Positions 15,586 to 16,519 of a stretch of DNA of 16,519 bases are shown here, piece by piece. The notes beneath the pieces were generated by a model that worked only from the letters and a program-made list of their open reading frames with translations, ran no database searches and was not told where the DNA came from. Within the stretch, counting starts at the first letter, position 1. The number at the start of each line of letters is the position of its first letter. This DNA is from CAILUG01 sp903844415. Lineage in GTDB: Bacteria; Pseudomonadota; Gammaproteobacteria; Pseudomonadales; Pseudohongiellaceae. Location: assembly GCA_947477655.1 (NCBI GenBank), contig CANJTS010000013.1, positions 1 through 16,519 of the forward strand, read 5' to 3'. The translations under genes and the position numbers were made by a program.

Positions 15586-15957
15586 TTAAACACCAATTAA
15601 CTTGGCTATTATCCAACTTACACTTGAGTCCAACGCCCAAAGTATAACCGCAAGAATGACTACAACTACTACCACTATCAAAGTTGTATGCGTTGTTTCT
15701 TGTCTTGTCGGCCATACTACTTTGCGAATCTCAGTTTTGGCTTCATACCCTAACTGTATAAAAGCTTTTCCTTTAATTGTTTGTGCCGCTAACCAGCCAG
15801 CTACAGCAGCAAGCATCAATAGACCAAATACACGATATAAAGCAGATTCTGCCGCAAAATAATTATTGCAATAGACTCCTACAACTATGATAACCGACAC
15901 AATTAACCACTTGAACGGATCAAGTTTGGCGTCTACAGAATTAACTTTGTCATTCAT
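15586..15957 (-). CDS. secE: Preprotein translocase subunit SecE
   Basis: SecE is the inner-membrane subunit that clamps and stabilises the SecY channel for protein export. From ATG 15955-15957 the protein is 123 aa (E. coli 127). Three hydrophobic segments lie at about 16-34, 40-60 and 92-110, as in the gammaproteobacterial form. The conserved cytoplasmic amphipathic stretch EIRKVVWPTRQET is at about 76-88. The start is chosen because MNDKVNSVDAKLDPFKWL aligns with the Pseudomonas-type N-terminus as I recall it. No good Shine-Dalgarno precedes it. The frame stays open upstream to a TTG at 16006-16008, but that 17-residue extension is hydrophobic and atypical. The gene follows tRNA-Trp. Confidence 0.93.
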   Translation of the reverse strand: MNDKVNSVDAKLDPFKWLIVSVIIVVGVYCNNYFAAESALYRVFGLLMLAAVAGWLAAQTIKGKAFIQLGYEAKTEIRKVVWPTRQETTHTTLIVVVVVVILAVILWALDSSVSWIIAKLIGV

Positions 15958-16086
15958 ATGATGCACATATATCGCTACAACTACTTCACTGGCAGATAGA
16001 ACCACCAACCTTACTACTTATTTTACATTTACACGCTTGCAAAAAATCAACTCATGTTGGCAAACCGAATATATCTCAACTTGTCC

Positions 16087-16115
16087 TTTTTACCTGCGTA
16101 TACCCACGCTAACAA
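16087..16115 (-). promoter_or_regulatory. Weak candidate promoter for secE-nusG
   Basis: TTGTTA (16110-16115) and TAAAAA (16087-16092) are 17 nt apart, just downstream of the tRNA-Trp 3' end. Each matches four of six consensus bases. It would give a separate secE-nusG transcript, but co-transcription with trpT is equally possible. Confidence 0.25.
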
Positions 16116-16117
16116 CA

Positions 16118-16133
16118 CCTGCCAGTTGGCAGG
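16118..16133 (-). promoter_or_regulatory. Hairpin joining the tRNA-Trp 3' end to its trailer
   Basis: CCTGCCAACTGGCAGG is a perfect 6-bp inverted repeat with loop AACT. Its left arm is the last three acceptor-stem bases, the discriminator and the CC of the CCA end; its right arm is the trailer. In the unprocessed precursor this fold would compete with the acceptor stem. There is no U-run after it. Confidence 0.4.
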
Positions 16134-16202
16134 CCAGGAGGGAATCGAACCCCCAACCTGCGGTTTTGGAGACCGCCGCTCTGCCAATTGAGCTACTGGC
16201 CT
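16127..16202 (-). tRNA. trpT: tRNA-Trp (anticodon CCA)
   Basis: The 76-nt cloverleaf is complete. The acceptor stem AGGCCAG/CTGGCCT has 7 pairs, the D arm is GCTC/GAGC, and the anticodon stem GCGGT/ACCGC encloses the loop CTCCAAA with anticodon CCA (16167-16169). The T arm has GTTCGAT. The discriminator is G, as in E. coli tRNA-Trp, and the 3' CCA is encoded (16127-16129). It sits between tuf and secE, the arrangement I recall in Pseudomonas-type gammaproteobacteria; in E. coli trpT is elsewhere. Confidence 0.98.
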
Positions 16203-16279
16203 GTAGCATTCCCGTTCATCTTTACAACAACTGACAAGTACATACTTCTAACAACTAATAACCGTATCAAAACAGAACA

Positions 16280-16306
16280 AACCGAGGCCTCATTGAGGTC
16301 CCGGTT
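16280..16306 (-). terminator. Terminator-like hairpin after the upstream tuf gene
   Basis: Twenty nt after the tuf stop codon, AACCGGGACCTC pairs with GAGGCCTCGGTT around an AAT loop: 12 positions with one A-C mismatch and one G-U pair. The following bases TGTTCTGTTTT are U-rich but interrupted. This is probably the tuf terminator, perhaps leaky, separating tuf from trpT-secE-nusG. The 77 nt between it and the tRNA show no clear promoter, so read-through may be needed to express trpT. Confidence 0.65.
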
Positions 16307-16326
16307 TAACGCTATTCCAGCGTGCT

Positions 16327-16519
16327 TTACTCTATAACTTTCGCAACTACTCCAGCCCCTACCGTTCTGCCACCTTCACGGATTGCAAAACGCAGACCTT
16401 CATCCATCGCAATAGGCGCAATCAACTCAACCACCATCTTGATGTTGTCGCCAGGCATTACCATCTCCACACCTTCCGGCAGCGTCACAGCACCTGTAAC
16501 GTCTGTAGTACGGAAGTAA
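16327..16519 (-). CDS. tufB: Elongation factor Tu, C-terminal 63 residues (gene runs off the window edge)
   Basis: Only the end of this EF-Tu gene is in the window. The 63 complete codons begin YFRTTDVTGAVTLPEGVEMV and end REGGRTVGAGVVAKVIE before a TAA stop (16327-16329). This is domain 3 of EF-Tu, which with domain 2 binds aminoacyl-tRNA and EF-Ts. It is called tufB because it lies next to a tRNA gene upstream of secE, while the other copy follows fusA. The reading frame is intact to the window edge. Confidence 0.97.
   Translation of the reverse strand, partial: YFRTTDVTGAVTLPEGVEMVMPGDNIKMVVELIAPIAMDEGLRFAIREGGRTVGAGVVAKVIE

Noticed and set aside
15958..16008. 17-codon N-terminal extension of SecE from a TTG
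   Set aside because: It adds an atypical hydrophobic stretch before the normal SecE N-terminus and has AAGG directly abutting the TTG with no spacing.
1..16519. Mobile elements, CRISPR arrays, defence genes or other unknown systems
   Set aside because: Nearly the whole window is accounted for by conserved housekeeping genes on one strand; no repeats array, transposase, integrase or unexplained open frame was seen.

Overview
This is a conserved ribosome and transcription core locus. Every gene I can support lies on the minus strand. Read in the direction of transcription (high to low coordinates) the order is tuf (3' end only), tRNA-Trp, secE, nusG, rplK, rplA, rplJ, rplL, rpoB, rpoC, rpsL, rpsG, fusA, tuf (5' end only). 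This is the fused rif and str cluster of bacteria. The tuf-trpT-secE linkage, the Pseudomonas-like SecE and RpoB sequences, and the E. coli numbering of RpoC and S12 motifs point to a gammaproteobacterium. By eye it looks moderately AT-rich, most of all between genes. I cannot name the genus.

Layout: 16327-16519 is the 3' end of an EF-Tu gene, followed by a terminator-like hairpin and tRNA-Trp (16127-16202). Next come secE and nusG (protein export channel; transcription elongation factor), separated by an unusually long 137-nt gap. rplK-rplA (L11, L1) overlap by one base. A 364-nt gap before rplJ-rplL (L10, L7/L12) is a structured leader that matches the L10-binding kink-turn. A factor-independent attenuator lies between rplL and rpoB. 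rpoB and rpoC encode full-length beta and beta' subunits. The str operon (rpsL, rpsG, fusA, tuf) starts from a near-consensus sigma70 promoter with a GC-rich discriminator at about 3391-3419.

The genes supply the translation elongation machinery (EF-Tu, EF-G, S7, S12, L1, L10, L11, L7/L12), core RNA polymerase and NusG. The visible regulatory layers are the stringent-type str promoter, the L10 leader, the rplL-rpoB attenuator, and a candidate L1-type operator before rplK.

I found no mobile element, CRISPR array, defence system, pseudogene or unknown gene. No new biological system is evident. The items worth a second look are all in the intergenic RNA: leader hairpins, a tRNA-trailer hairpin, the secE start region and the secE-nusG gap.
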